NCBI RefSeq assembly: GCF_036711975.1
Contig: NC_091970.1
Location: 3,789,501 to 3,853,500 of the forward strand
Length of the DNA: 64,000 nucleotides
Direction of reading: 5' to 3'
From: Onthophagus taurus
Lineage: Eukaryota; Arthropoda; Insecta; Coleoptera; Scarabaeidae
The notes under the pieces were generated by a model. The model had not been told where the DNA came from, ran no database searches, and saw only the letters and a program-made list of their open reading frames with translations. A program made the position numbers and the translations under genes. Shown piece after piece: positions 35,338-47,700 of this stretch (position 1 is its first letter; every line of letters begins with the position of its first letter).

Positions 35338-35785
35338 TTATTCAAGTTTATTATCTTCTTCTACTTCGGAATCGTCCTCTTTCAATTGATCGTATTTAAC
35401 CAATTCAACAATCTCTCCTTGCGTTAAAGCTTGTTTTTGTGGCGTAATCGCCCTTAAAACGGTTGAACTTTCAATGGGTTCATCCAGCTCGAGATCCACA
35501 TCTTCGGAATATTGAGTATTATTTAATAGTTGATTCATGCATTCCTCTCGTTTTTGTTGCAATTGTTTTATAACGTCCTGATCAGTTTTGATTTTATGCA
35601 ATTTAGCCTCTAAAAGTTTCTTATTAAGTTTCTACAACAAAAGAATTATTTCACTAACCTAACGAAGCTAGATATTGATCTGAATCGGGTAATTTCTCGA
35701 ATATTTTTGGTTGGAAATCATCCTCGAAATTCTTTTGAGCACACTCAGTGGGCGAATTCGAATAAGAATTATTCCAAGGATCCAT
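35338..35785 (-). CDS. CCDC32: CCDC32-family coiled-coil protein
   Basis: Two exons. Exon 1 (35785 to about 35668) starts MDPWNNSYSNSPTECAQ and includes FQPKIFEKLPDSDQYLASL. A short intron ending TTTTAG (about 35619) joins to EAKLHKIKTDQDVIKQLQ. The block DS..YLASLE.KL..IK is the signature shared with vertebrate CCDC32 (EVYLASLEKKLRRIK), followed by an A/QKREEC-like stretch. The C-terminus is acidic. Vertebrate CCDC32 is linked to AP2 assembly for clathrin endocytosis. Length is about 135 residues. It is head-to-head with POLR3E across 163 bases that contain a perfect TTTGACATCTGTCAA. Confidence 0.85.
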
Positions 35786-35948
35786 CTTACTGAAGAAAGT
35801 TTTTTTAGGTTATTTTAGTTTGACATCTGTCAATTTAATTTAGGGATTTTTTGCTGTTTCTAACCTCATTTTTTGAAACGTCAAACGTGAAATGAAAATG
35901 CTATAAACACCGTTTAATTTAAGTTTTAAAGTTTTATAAAAAAAGGTA
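35786..35948. promoter_or_regulatory. Bidirectional promoter, CCDC32/POLR3E
   Basis: Only 163 bases separate the two divergent start codons. The dyad TTTGACATCTGTCAA lies at 35819-35833 and AACGTCAAACGTGAAATG near 35878. No TATA box. Function is inferred from gene arrangement. Confidence 0.6.
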
Positions 35949-38395
35949 ATGGATGAAGAGCAAGAAACTGCATTAGAGAATAAAATTGATGATGATCCAG
36001 TTGTGAAAGAGGTTAATTTTTTTTAATTAGAAAGTGAGGTTAATAACACGTTTTTTCTTATTAGATCCCAATTTTTTTATCGAAGCGTTTAGAAAATAGT
36101 TTGTACGTTTTCCAATATCCTTTACAACCAAAAAATCGCGGATTTAATCAAAGTATCAGTAAAGCCTACATTCGGCCTGATAACCAAGAAGTGAAATTAG
36201 ATGTGGATTTAAACGTGGAATCAATTAATTTTGATGTTGGTAAAGCGGAATTAATAGCGCGAGATCTCGAATTAAACAGCGATAAAAAGAAGCCCGAGAA
36301 TGTCGTGTTTCAAAATCACATCATGGACAAAGTTTTATTTACGTCTAATAAAGCGGTTAATGAATCAGATAATTATGCAATCGGTTGTTTTAACGGACGA
36401 GAATTACACTTGACCCCAATTAAAACGTATTTACAACTAAGACCGTTTTTGCATCACCTCGATAAAAGTGGGAAGAAAAAGAAAGAAACCGTGAATGAAT
36501 CGGACGAGGAAGAGGAATCATCCGGAAGCTCGGCGAAACAAGTTACAGTTAAATTCGGGAAAGTTAACGAGAAAAAAAAGGAGGAAGTTAACGAACAAGA
36601 TAAGAAATTAGAGGCGTGGATAGAATGTAATTGGCACGGAGAAAATAGTACTTTAAGCGATATACAAAAATCGAAATTGTATGCGGAAAACACCGAGGAT
36701 CATAACCAAGCGAAAGTTTTAACACCCTCGGAGTATATCCGCGTTTTAATCCCTGAAGATATTAAAGAGGCCACAGAAACTCCTTCGTTACCTTCAAACG
36801 TAATGTCATTGCATATGTTGAGGGCGCTTCCACTTCCGGAGCAGTGCAGATTGTTATTAAAAGATGGTAAATATTAATTATTAAAATTAATTCGTTTTAA
36901 TAATGAGATTTTTTAGCAAAAATAATTCAATTTCAACAATTATTGTTACTTTTGGCTGGGGGGGAAGGATTAACCCCCGAATTAGTTTTAAAATCGCTTC
37001 CCCAAGTTGCTGTTTTAGTTCGGGGAAATTGGGTGGTTAAATCGGAAGTTTTGTATCCGCAAAATACATTTTCTTCGACTAGTGGGGTTCCCGCTGATGT
37101 TATGTGTCGTGCTAGAGATTATATTGTAAGTTTTTGAAACATAACCTCACTTTGGTATAATTCAAGAATCATATCGCATAAAAATCGACAATTTTTTTTT
37201 AATCGACGGGAAATCGCTCAATTAAGCCGTTACAAATAAAAAAAAGTACGAAAAAGTGTAAAACTTACCGAAAAATCACTTTAAACTTTCAACTTGACGT
37301 TACTTTTTGTGACGTCATCGACCCTACTAACCTTATACAGGTGCCCCGAAACTCAACGTCAAGCGGGCACCATTTTCGCAGCACATTTGGTTAAAACACA
37401 TATTTTCTAGTGAAATACGGTTGTTTCTTAGGTTTTCGATGCACAACGACTAAAATGTCGTTTACCATCTATAAACTAAAGATAACCTAAAATCTATACC
37501 TGATGCCACTTATACCACAATCTACCGCGAAATAACATTTAAAACTACAACTACCACTAATCACTAGAACTAGAAACATTCGGATTTAGCCGTGCGTCTC
37601 TTAAGACGGCTAAATTTGAATGTTTCTAGTTTTAGGTCTAATAATATTAGATGTAGTGACAGTGGTAGGTAGCGCTAGTTAGCATAAAATATCACTGTTG
37701 CATTTATTTATTGCAGTAAAACTAGAACTAACACTACACCTAGAACTAGAAATATTCGGGTTTAGCCGTCTCGAGAGACGTGGGGCTAAATCCGAATGTT
37801 TCTAGTTTACGGTCTAGTATTCTAGTATTAACACAGTCTATTGACGCATAGTCTATCTAACAACAGGTAGTCAATCGTTATACATCGAAGAAAAACGAGG
37901 GTTTCAAAACAAAATTTTAAAAAAATTGTCGACTTTTAAGCTACATGATGATTCTTGAATTTTTCCCTAACTTCTTTTTAGCTTTATTTATTTACTCAAA
38001 ATGAATGTGTTGAACGAAAAAAAGTGTCATCGTTGGTTAAAATCCCCGCAGAAGAATTGAAAGAGATTTTTATTGGCGTTTCTAAGTTAAAACACAATAA
38101 AGTTTGGGAGTTATCGCTTGCTACGGATGCTGAGTTTATTTTGAAGCATTCGGATGTGGTGCAAAGGCAAAATGCACAATGGGAGCATCGCGCAAAGCAA
38201 TTGGGGGAGTATTTGAATAAAGATAGTAATAAGGAGAAGAAGCAACGGAGGAAGAGTAAAAGTGTGAGTGAGGAACAACATCGTGGTAAAAGGGAGCACA
38301 CGGAATCGGAATCAGACTCGGAAAAGAATAAGTCGCCGATTGCGGCGAGACGAAATAAAATTGTTAAAGCTAATAATGAAATTGGTGTTATTTAA
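35949..38395 (+). CDS. POLR3E: RNA polymerase III subunit RPC5 (Sin-like)
   Basis: Four exons: 35949-36011, 36065-36866, 36917-37125 and 37982-38395; about 495 residues. The N-terminal dimerisation part that pairs with RPC4 reads IPIFLSKRLENSLYVFQYPL, RGFNQSISKAYIRPDNQEVK and VGKAELIARDLELN, then GCFNGRELHLTPIKTYLQLR. An acidic/Lys-rich linker follows, then WIECNWHGENSTLSDIQKSK and winged-helix-like parts (FQQLLLLLAGGEGLTPELVL, RGNWVVKSEVLYPQNTF, LYLFTQNECVERKKVSSLV). The C-terminus is a Lys/Arg/Glu-rich tail. It is shorter than vertebrate RPC5 (about 700 residues), lacking part of the C-terminal extension. The protein belongs to the TFIIF-like arm of Pol III. The third intron carries a palindromic repeat. 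Confidence 0.94.
37555..37835. repeat. Palindromic repeat in the last POLR3E intron
   Basis: Copy of the CTAGAACTAGAA family: GGATTTAGCCGTGCGTCTCT and TAAGACGGCTAAATTTGAAT form one hairpin; GGTTTAGCCGTCTCGAGAGACG-type sequence forms a second near 37760-37785. It occupies the middle of the 856-base intron. Confidence 0.75.
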
Positions 38396-38769
38396 TTAAT
38401 AAAACGAAATTAATTTATTTTTTTTCTATATTTAATTAACATCAATTTTGTTGTGCACCCTAAATTTTATTTATTTAATATCTCATCATATTCGCTTCTT
38501 TTTTAAATCAGTCGTGGTCTTATTCACCCTGTTTTTTTATACATAAACATCTAGAAATAATTTTTTAAATAACTTTACTTTTATTTACATTCTTTTTGTA
38601 CTAATTCTAAGTTATTAAAAATCGGTTAAAAAAAGAAAATAATACAAAAATATTTCTACGTTTTTATATTATCATTAGGAATCAATTAATTGATTAAAAT
38701 GGAACGAATTGGCTTTTAAAACTCTATTAATTGGTACCCGCGACGATTTTGGACGAATATAACCCTTCC
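38396..38769. other. Convergent spacer between POLR3E and wake
   Basis: 3' UTRs of the two convergent genes. AATAAA-type signals occur just after the POLR3E stop (near 38397). Nothing else recognised. Confidence 0.5.
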
Positions 38770-41700
38770 TCATATTATTGCAGTATGTTTACTGCTGTGT
38801 TCCAAAGCGGCTAAAACTTCCTGTTTTTGTCTTACGTATAATCGGCCCTTCTTCCACGGATTTTGTAATTGAAGTGGTTTAAAATCATCTCGTAAACACC
38901 TCTCCCTCGCACCGATCACAGCGACTAAACAAAAGTTTCTTAATTTATCCGAAGTGTAAATCGGGCCATCTTTTCCTTTAAGAACCACGGCCATATTTAA
39001 TTGTTTAACCACTAAATCGACAACCTCCCGAGCTGTAGTTCTCGGTGTTACGTGTAATTTTAAACTTGTCCCGCTTGCTAATCCCGTTTCATAAGCAGCG
39101 TAAACTTGTAAAATCCCCGCTTGTTCTTTAATCGAGCTCGAAGATTGTTCTGGAACTTTGTTCTCGATTTTCTTTTCGTCAAAAACGTTTTTCAGATTCG
39201 TTAAACTCTTCGATAAATTACTTTCCAAGTTATTATTAAAATAAGGATCCAATTTGGGCCTAAATCTCGCCTCTAAATTGTGTTGCTTCATGTTCGTCAT
39301 ACTCCTCGATGGAACTATTTGTTTATTATTGTTCTTTACCCTCCTCGGAGTGCTACTCCCCAAAGGAATCGTCCCATCGCTATCCGAACTCAAACTATGC
39401 ATACTATCGGAAGTATTCGTGGTATTAAACGTGTTAACACTTAACAAACTACCGCTGTACATTGGTCTTAAATTTAATAAAGGACTTGAAGTTGCCGAAA
39501 CACTCGAAACGGTGCTCGCGCGACATCTATGTGCCGTAGACGAAGAAGGAACGGCAAAAAGCATATCTTCACTTTTCGATGGCACCAATCGTTCGTTTAA
39601 ATCAACACTCGCGTAACTATCAGAGTTCTTCCTCGACTCAGTATCACTGTAAGCGCTTAAATATTGCGACGCGCTCTCATTACTACTTAATTGTTGCTCA
39701 CTTTTACTAAATTCGTTTATTAATGATGTGCTTTGAGTTGTAACAGCCCCCGGGCCGGGCCAAGATCCCCTCCCAGGAGTATTTTTTACTTTCGTATCTC
39801 TTGAACTCGGAATTTGAAGCAAACTATTCTTCGGCGACGAACTATCTTTATCCAAAATATACCGAACGGATATCCCAAAAGTCCCTCGATCCCTCGCAAA
39901 AGTAATCACGTCCATCAACCAACGAATACATCTCCAAATCGAGTTTAATTTCGCTTGGAAATCTTGTAATTGGGCCAACCTCTCCCTGGCTTTGGCGACT
40001 TCGCTGTTCGAGAAAGCTTCGCGGTGCAAATGATTCGCATTCGCAGAGTCTAATTCTAACAAACAATTTAATTTTGAGTATTTTTGAACGATATTGTTTT
40101 GGTACGTGTTTAAATGGATCATTTCGAAGACTTGGATCGGAAGGCTTAATAAATCCCCTCGTTGGAGTAGAATTTCTCGTTGCCCTGGGACCAAACAAGA
40201 AAATTCGGCACTCGGGCAAATTATTATAAAACTAACTTCCTCCGTTAAATCGACTATTTCCGTATCGTAAAGCCGGTGGGTTATCGCATTTTCCAACGGG
40301 ATATCCATATAATTAAAAAGACGTTTTGCGGCGCTCGTTACTAATTCTAAAAACGTTCTTTGTTGCTCCGTTGAGGTATCGACTATATCAGGGAGATGTT
40401 GTCGCTTTAAATATTCCCATTCTTCCCTAAAATTAAAAAAAAAATTAAATAAACAAAACTATCAACATAAAAACACTAGCATCTTTTATTAACTATACTC
40501 TGTTTTTAAACCAGGAGGAGTATTTTAAATTTGTCACCAGATTGACCTTGCACGTGATTGGTTGAATGCGAGGAAGGTTCACACACAGGCAATTTTGAAT
40601 TGGTTAGGTAATTGATAATTCGACAGTTTCGTGTCATTATTGTATATTTTGTGTTCTTAAACCCTTTTTTATTATATTTTGAAATAAATACACTCATAAC
40701 TTCAATGTTAATTTGTATGTATAGTGTTGACGATAACAAACGAAAATAAATACAATAATAAATAAATAAATAATAAATTATTAATTTAAATTTACCGCCA
40801 AAATATCTAGTGATATTTTCTGGTGATTTTTTCCAGTGTAAATCTGACTTTCGCGTTTACTCCTCCTGGTTTAAAAACAGAGTATAGTTCTACTGCAAGT
40901 GTTAGTTCTAGTTTTAATTGTTATTCAGCGCTAAGTTGTATATTTTTAAGTTTCGGGTTTAGCCCTGTGTCTTCAGACGCTGAATGTTAGGTAAGGTTAG
41001 TTTTGTTTACAAACATTAATTATACCATGAAGTATTCTTTGGCAATTAGTAATGGCAATTATAGCGTGAAGTTTTCTTTTGTAATGTCAATTATAGCGTG
41101 AAGGAATGTTCGGTAAGGTTAGTTTTGTTTACAAACATTAATTATACCATGAAGTATTCTTTGGCAATTTGTAATGGCAATTATAGCGTGAAGTTTTCTT
41201 TTGTAATGTCAATTATAGCGTGAAGGAATGTGAGGTAAGGTTAGTTTTGTTTACAAACATTAATTATACCATGAAGTTTTCTTTGGCAATTAGTAATGGC
41301 AATTATAGCGTGAAGTTTTCTTTTGTAATGTCAATTATAGCGTGAAGGAATGTGAGGTAAGGTTAGTTTTGTTTACAAACATTAATTATACCATGAAGTA
41401 TTCTTTGGCAATTAGTAATGGCAATTATAGCGTGAAGTTTTCTTTTGTAATGTCAATTATAGCGTGAAGGAATGTGAGGTAAGGTTAGTTTTGTTTACAA
41501 ACATTAATTATACCATGAAGTTTTCTTTGGCAATTAGTAATGGCAATTATAGCGTGAAGTTTTCTTTTGTAATGTCAATTATAGCGTGAAGGAATGTTAG
41601 GTAAGGTTAGTTTTGTTTACAAACATTAATTATACCTTGAAGTTTTCTTTGGCAATTATACTCTGTTTTTAAACCAGGAGGAGTATTTTAAATTTGTCAC

Positions 41701-44700
41701 CAGATTGACCTTGCACGTGATTGGTTGAATGCGAGGAAGGTTCACACACAGCCAATTTTGAATTTGAAGGTTAGGTTATTGACAATTCGACAGTTTCGTG
41801 TCATTATTGTAAATTTTGTGTTCTTAAACCCTTCTTTATTATATTTTGAGATAAATACACTCATAACTTCAATGTTAATTTGTATGTTTAGTGTTGACGA
41901 TAACAAACGAAAATAAATACAATAATAAGTAAATAAATTAATAATAATAATTATTAATTTAAATTTACCGCCAAAATATCTAGCGTTATTTTCTGGTGAT
42001 TTTTCCTAGTGTAAATCTGACTTTCGCGTTTACTCCTCCTGGTTTAAAAACAGAGTATAGCTTAAATAAAGTTTGAAGTGAGTAGACTTTCTGTCCAATT
42101 AATATAACCTAAAAAAATTTTCAATCTAATCCGTTTTCTTTTTTGACAAATAATACTTAAAAATTAATTAATACTTACGCTGAAACATGTGGGTTATCCC
42201 TAATTTTACAATGTGGTAACATATTTGGTGTTTTAGCCGGAACGACGACTTGAATTAAATCAACGGAACTCTGCATCTTCAAGAAGGCCAAATACAAGCC
42301 CTTCCCCAATTTTAAACTCGATACTTGATGATAATTAATTTGTTCTGGTATGGATCCCATTAAAATTTCCGTAATTGAGTTATCCTCGTTCATGACGCAT
42401 TTCTTAACGACTTTGTTCATCGGGAGCCATCTTGAGTTGAGTACGGACACGGTTTTTGGAGTTTTAACGTAATTAACTGTACTTATCACGACGGTGCCTT
42501 GAGAATCTTTAAGCGGCTTATAATACAATTGACCTAAATCTTGAAGGCAAAGGGCCGATTGCATTTGAAGCGCGGCCGAAAGTAATTTGGTGCGAAAGTG
42601 AATCGCCGATGAAGCATTTTTCTCCATATCGGCCTTCAACGATTTCGTATTATCCCAAGCACACGCCACTTTCATCAACCAATGATGATCTGAGTGAATA
42701 CAACTCGGAAAGTTTTCATCGATTTCTATCACAGGTAAAAAATCTTCGTTCGTAACCAACACTTTATCTTCATGATAAAGAATACAAGCTAAATAAATCC
42801 CCCTTTTTAAATTTTTTTGGAATTTACTCGCGGCAGAAAATAATTGTTTAATCGTAGTTTTCTTCCGTTGAGTTCTTCTTTGAGGAGCTGTCGATTCTAA
42901 AATTTCGCTATTCGGTCGTATGTTACGTAAATCTTGCATTAAAATTTCTAATTGATGTAGTTTCCCTTGAAAGCGTAATTCTCGATTATCAACCGATCTC
43001 CAAGTACTCGGTACAACAGATTCAGGTATCGACGAAACAAAAGTCCCATAACCTCTTAAATTTCCTGAAGACGCCCTAAAATAATACCTCCTCCCCTGTG
43101 TCAATTCTATCGTACATTGAGAATTTGTTAAATCAAAGATCTCTTTTTCACCCGTAATTGGGCTAAAATCCGGCCGAGTTGACCATTGCACTTTAAATTT
43201 TGTTGTAATCGATGAATCCGTCGTTAATGGTTCTTGTAAACGTAACGAAACAGCATTGCAAGAGGTTATATCTAAAGCAACAACCGACGGTTGATCTGGA
43301 GGGCGAGCTTGATTAAATCCCAATACTAAACGTTTTAAAGTTTTCACTCTCCGACCCCAAACAATCGCTTGTTTTTCGTTATCACCACCAGCACACCCAG
43401 TCATTGAAGCCGAAGGATAAGCAGTTCCTATAATACTTGAAAACGAAGCTCTCGTATTTAATGGAGTCGATGCCGGCTCATCCAGAAAACCACCGAATTC
43501 TTGAAGCCTCATTTCCGCTTCACCCAATAACTGAGTTAGATGTGAACCTAATTTTTCTGATGAAGAAACTAAAAAAAAAGACGTTTTATTTAAATAACAT
43601 ACAAATTTAAAAAAAAGTTAGGTTAAAAATGTTATTTACATTGATTCCCTTCTTTAGCACCAAAACCAATCAACATCTTTACCATAGTTCGATTATTACT
43701 TAAAACAGCAACATCCAAAGGGCTTAATTTATCCGCATTTAAGCTAAAAAAGAATAAAATAAGGTTTTAATTCATTCTTTATTTTGTATCGAATAAAAAA
43801 TTCAATAAAAATTAAAAAAATTTAAGTGTCACCTTGATGTTACTAAGATTTATAAATTTTAACGTAAAAATGTATGCAAATTATTTAATAAAAATAAAAA
43901 TTAATTAAAATATCATTATATAAAAGAATTAATTAATTAAGATTGAAAGTAAAAGAAAAACAATAATTAATTTTTTTGGTTACATTTTATGACATAATTT
44001 AATGACATTTAATGACAAATATGTTGTCACCTTGATATCACTAATAAGCGTAAACATATAAATATAAAAATTAATGCAAAAATTTTTAATAAAACCAAAG
44101 ATATTTTAAATGATTTAAATCAAACGAATCTTTCAATTAATTACAAATTCAAACTTGAATTCTCAGATATTAATTAAAATTTAAAAAATTTCTAATTCTT
44201 TCAATGAACTTAACCTCACTTTTATATTCAACTTAATATTATTATTGTCTTATAATTGGATCATTTGGATTCTTTTCACGATTTTAAGGCAAATCTAATC
44301 ATCAATTTTTCTTAATAATTACATAATATATTATATAATTAACATTTAAATAAAAATTTTTAGGTTAAAAATGGTGTTGCTAAGCAACATAGCACAAACA
44401 TAATTTTTACCTGTTAACATCAACATCGGTCGATTCTAAAATCGTTTTCGCTTTATCCAAATGTCCATGTTCAACAGCTGCGAATAAAGCTGCAATATAA
44501 AAAGGATGCGATTTAACGAATTAATATTTTTAGCAATAAAAAAGGCACAAACCATGTAAATGAATATTGACTTTAGCGAGTCGCTCAAGCCTCTGCTGCA
44601 TTAATTTAGCCTGTTTTTTGCTGTTTTTATGCCGAGAGGGTGGTAAACCAGTCGATATGGGTACCGTTGCCACTTCCATTTCGTTCTCGCTTAAGATATT

Positions 44701-47700
44701 GGGTAATTCTAATAATTAAAAAGAAATAATAATAAATAAATATAAATAATTAAAATTATAATAAAGAAATAGATACCAAATATTCTAGTGACAAAGATAA
44801 AGGTTTCCGGTAAGAGTCCGGAAGCACACGACCACTCGCACATTTTTTTAATCACGGTCAACACGAGATGGATCATGATTCGATGAAAACGAGGAAGTGA
44901 AAGTTGAAAGGTGAAGAAGATGAGGAAACGAAGACGCACAAGATGAAAATCGTTTGACTACTTCTACTTCGGGCACTTCGGGGGAATAATTGGACCGGAA
45001 TCTTTCGTTTTCGCGACCGTAGTTGCAATAAACTCGCGTCTAATATGGAGAAGAATGTAGGTGAACCAGTTTTGAGTCAACCTGAGTAAAAGAGGAGAGG
45101 AGGTTCTTGTACGACAAGTGAAACTGAAACTTGAACGTTTATTTATTTGTTATAAAGTAAAAGGAAAAAATGAACTTAAATTTAAACAGGGCTTGTAAAC
45201 ACCACGTATATCTTATTAAGTTCTAGATTGGGTTAACGCAGGAAACAACGTGATCTAATCAAGCAGCTTCACAATCAACTAACAAGATGATTACATGCAA
45301 TTGCCGAGATCCTTTGTGTTTCGCTTCTTGAATAAACTCTTGATTATGATACACACTTCCAACTTTATTTTATTACATCAAATTATTTATTTAAAAAAAT
45401 ATATCAATTTATTAAGTCTTTGTTCTAAATAACCCATACAGAGTTGTGAAACTATCTGTTAGAAACGAGCTTTGGTAAATTACAGAAAACGTTTCGTAAT
45501 AGCGTTTTGTATCTTGCCGAACGTAAATTACCGTAGGATTGGCTTGAAAACGATCGATTTAAATAGCATAAATTGTATTGCGTTGGATATTTTTAATAAA
45601 AGGTTTAAAAAATAATTTTTTTTACGCAGTCGATGACACCAACTCGAAGTTGAGTTAATGTCACGATATTAAAATGTTTATCGAGTCCCACATTTTGTTT
45701 GACTAATTTGCGCGGAATACAAAACAACTCTTAATCGGAAATGTTAATTTATACGAAAAGGATAGGCATCAACCGCACCGAAAATGGAAAAGTTATTTCA
45801 ACGTTTACATTAAATTTAAATTAATTTAAATTTGATACGGTGATTCAACAAAAAAAAAATGAATCTTGGGGAGGAATCATTCAAAGAAAAACATTTTTTA
45901 TCAACTACATATATTATTCATCAATAAATATTTAATTTTTCTGTTTATTTTTCAATTTATAAGGAAGTAAAAAAATATGGTTATATTTAATTGACAAAAA
46001 AATTTAAGTTGCCGGTATTGAAGTTACTAAGCAATGTAATAACCTAAAATAAATAATAATAACCTTGGTTTTAGCCGTCTTAAGAGACGTGCGGATAAAC
46101 CCAAATGAATCTACTTGTAGGTCTAGTGTTAGTTCTAGTTTTAATTGTTATTCAGCGCTAGCTTACTATTTTCTTACTTAAAGTAAAACTAATTATTGTT
46201 ATGTTTAATGTAATATTCATCATGAAAATTAAACATCATAACTTGACGTTTTTAAAAAATGTATTACCAACTTAAATGTAGTAACTAAAATCCCCTAATG
46301 CTAATCTTTCGAAGAGAAATATTTTGACTCTAAAAAGTGTCAATTTAAAGGAATAGATAAAGAATTGACCACAAAATAGGATTTAGATAACATTTTGAAT
46401 CATCAAGAACAAAATTGATTAGGGGTACAACATAAATTTCGATATTGTCCTGAAACAAAATAGATACTGCTATCAAGAAAGTGACACATTTCTACAAAAA
46501 CATCAAATAGAAGCTGAATGTAAAGCACTAATTTCAACAAAAATAATTCAATGGAAGTTCTAAACAAATAATTTTTTAAATAATTAAAACTTCAAACCAC
46601 AACGAAATTTAATAATCTTATCTTTAAATAAATATTACAATATTAGTAGAAGTCAGTAAACAAATAAGCAAATAAGATATAGAAGCAATAATTTTACTAA
46701 TAACTTTTCGCAAAAGCGGAAGTTATTTTGAAAATAATAATTCAAAAAGATTCTCTCTCACTTTCCATTCTCCGCATAAAATCTTATTTCCTGTATTATA
46801 CACCAAGAATTGAACAACAACCAAACAAAGTTGTGTATTAAACAAGATGTATATCGCAACAACAAAAATACAACTTTCACTTTGCATATAGCGTGAGAGA
46901 TACACGAGTTAACACGCGTATATGCACTTTTGAAAGCTACGCGTGTTTCGTAAATTTAAACAATTATGCCGATTTAATTATTTTTTTCCTAAAGCTTTCT
47001 AAACGTTTTTCTATTTTTAACTTGTTTTATTCAAAAATAGGTTTTTTTAAGAATCTCATAAATCAATCTTAATAATAATTTTCTTTCAAATTACGCGACC
47101 TTCACAACACGCAAGTTTAAAGGTTGTTAATTGAGATATTGATTTATTATTCTTTGTTACGTACTTGAAGTTGAAGTAAAAGTTGACATCCTCTTTTTGC
47201 TGCTAACAGTCATCATCGAAAATCTTAAAGAACTCCGCTGAAACACTAAATTCTCTAGTTTTTCTTGATAACCCACCAATTCCTGATCGAAAAACGTTTC
47301 TCTCCTTAACGTAACCGTTTCGTCATAAACCTCTTCGTGTTTCTTTGACGTATTAGGAATTTGAAGAAGAGCGGCGGCTTTTTTCGCAACAACCGGCGGT
47401 GGAGTGGTCACGTGGATTTTCTCAGCTTTATTTTTTAGCAAATCTATTTTTTTAAAGCCCAAATTTAATTCTTTTTTGTTCCCCGCTTTCGCTGTCATTG
47501 GTGTTTTTAAAATCGTCCCAATCGCTTCGCTCTCCATTAAATTCTTATTGTAATCATTAATAAATTGCCGATTATAATAATTAACATCGCGAACGCTCGA
47601 AAGCGACGGGGACCGTATCATTTCGGACGTCGTTTTTTGATGGTGAAGAAATTTGTTGCTTATTAATCGGATCGAAGCTCGAACCGATTTCGATCGTTTC

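Larger units (their letters stand above)
40427..42179. other. wake intron holding two MITEs and a satellite
   Basis: Nearly the whole intron is repetitive: MITE copy 1 (40494-40886), a palindromic-family fragment (40890-40980), a 122-bp tandem array (40982-41656) and MITE copy 2 (41657-42059). No coding sequence. Confidence 0.8.

Noticed and set aside
40494-42059. The two similar MITE copies as long terminal repeats of one element
   Set aside because: Each copy has its own complete inverted ends, and the material between is satellite without any coding remnant, so two separate MITEs are simpler.
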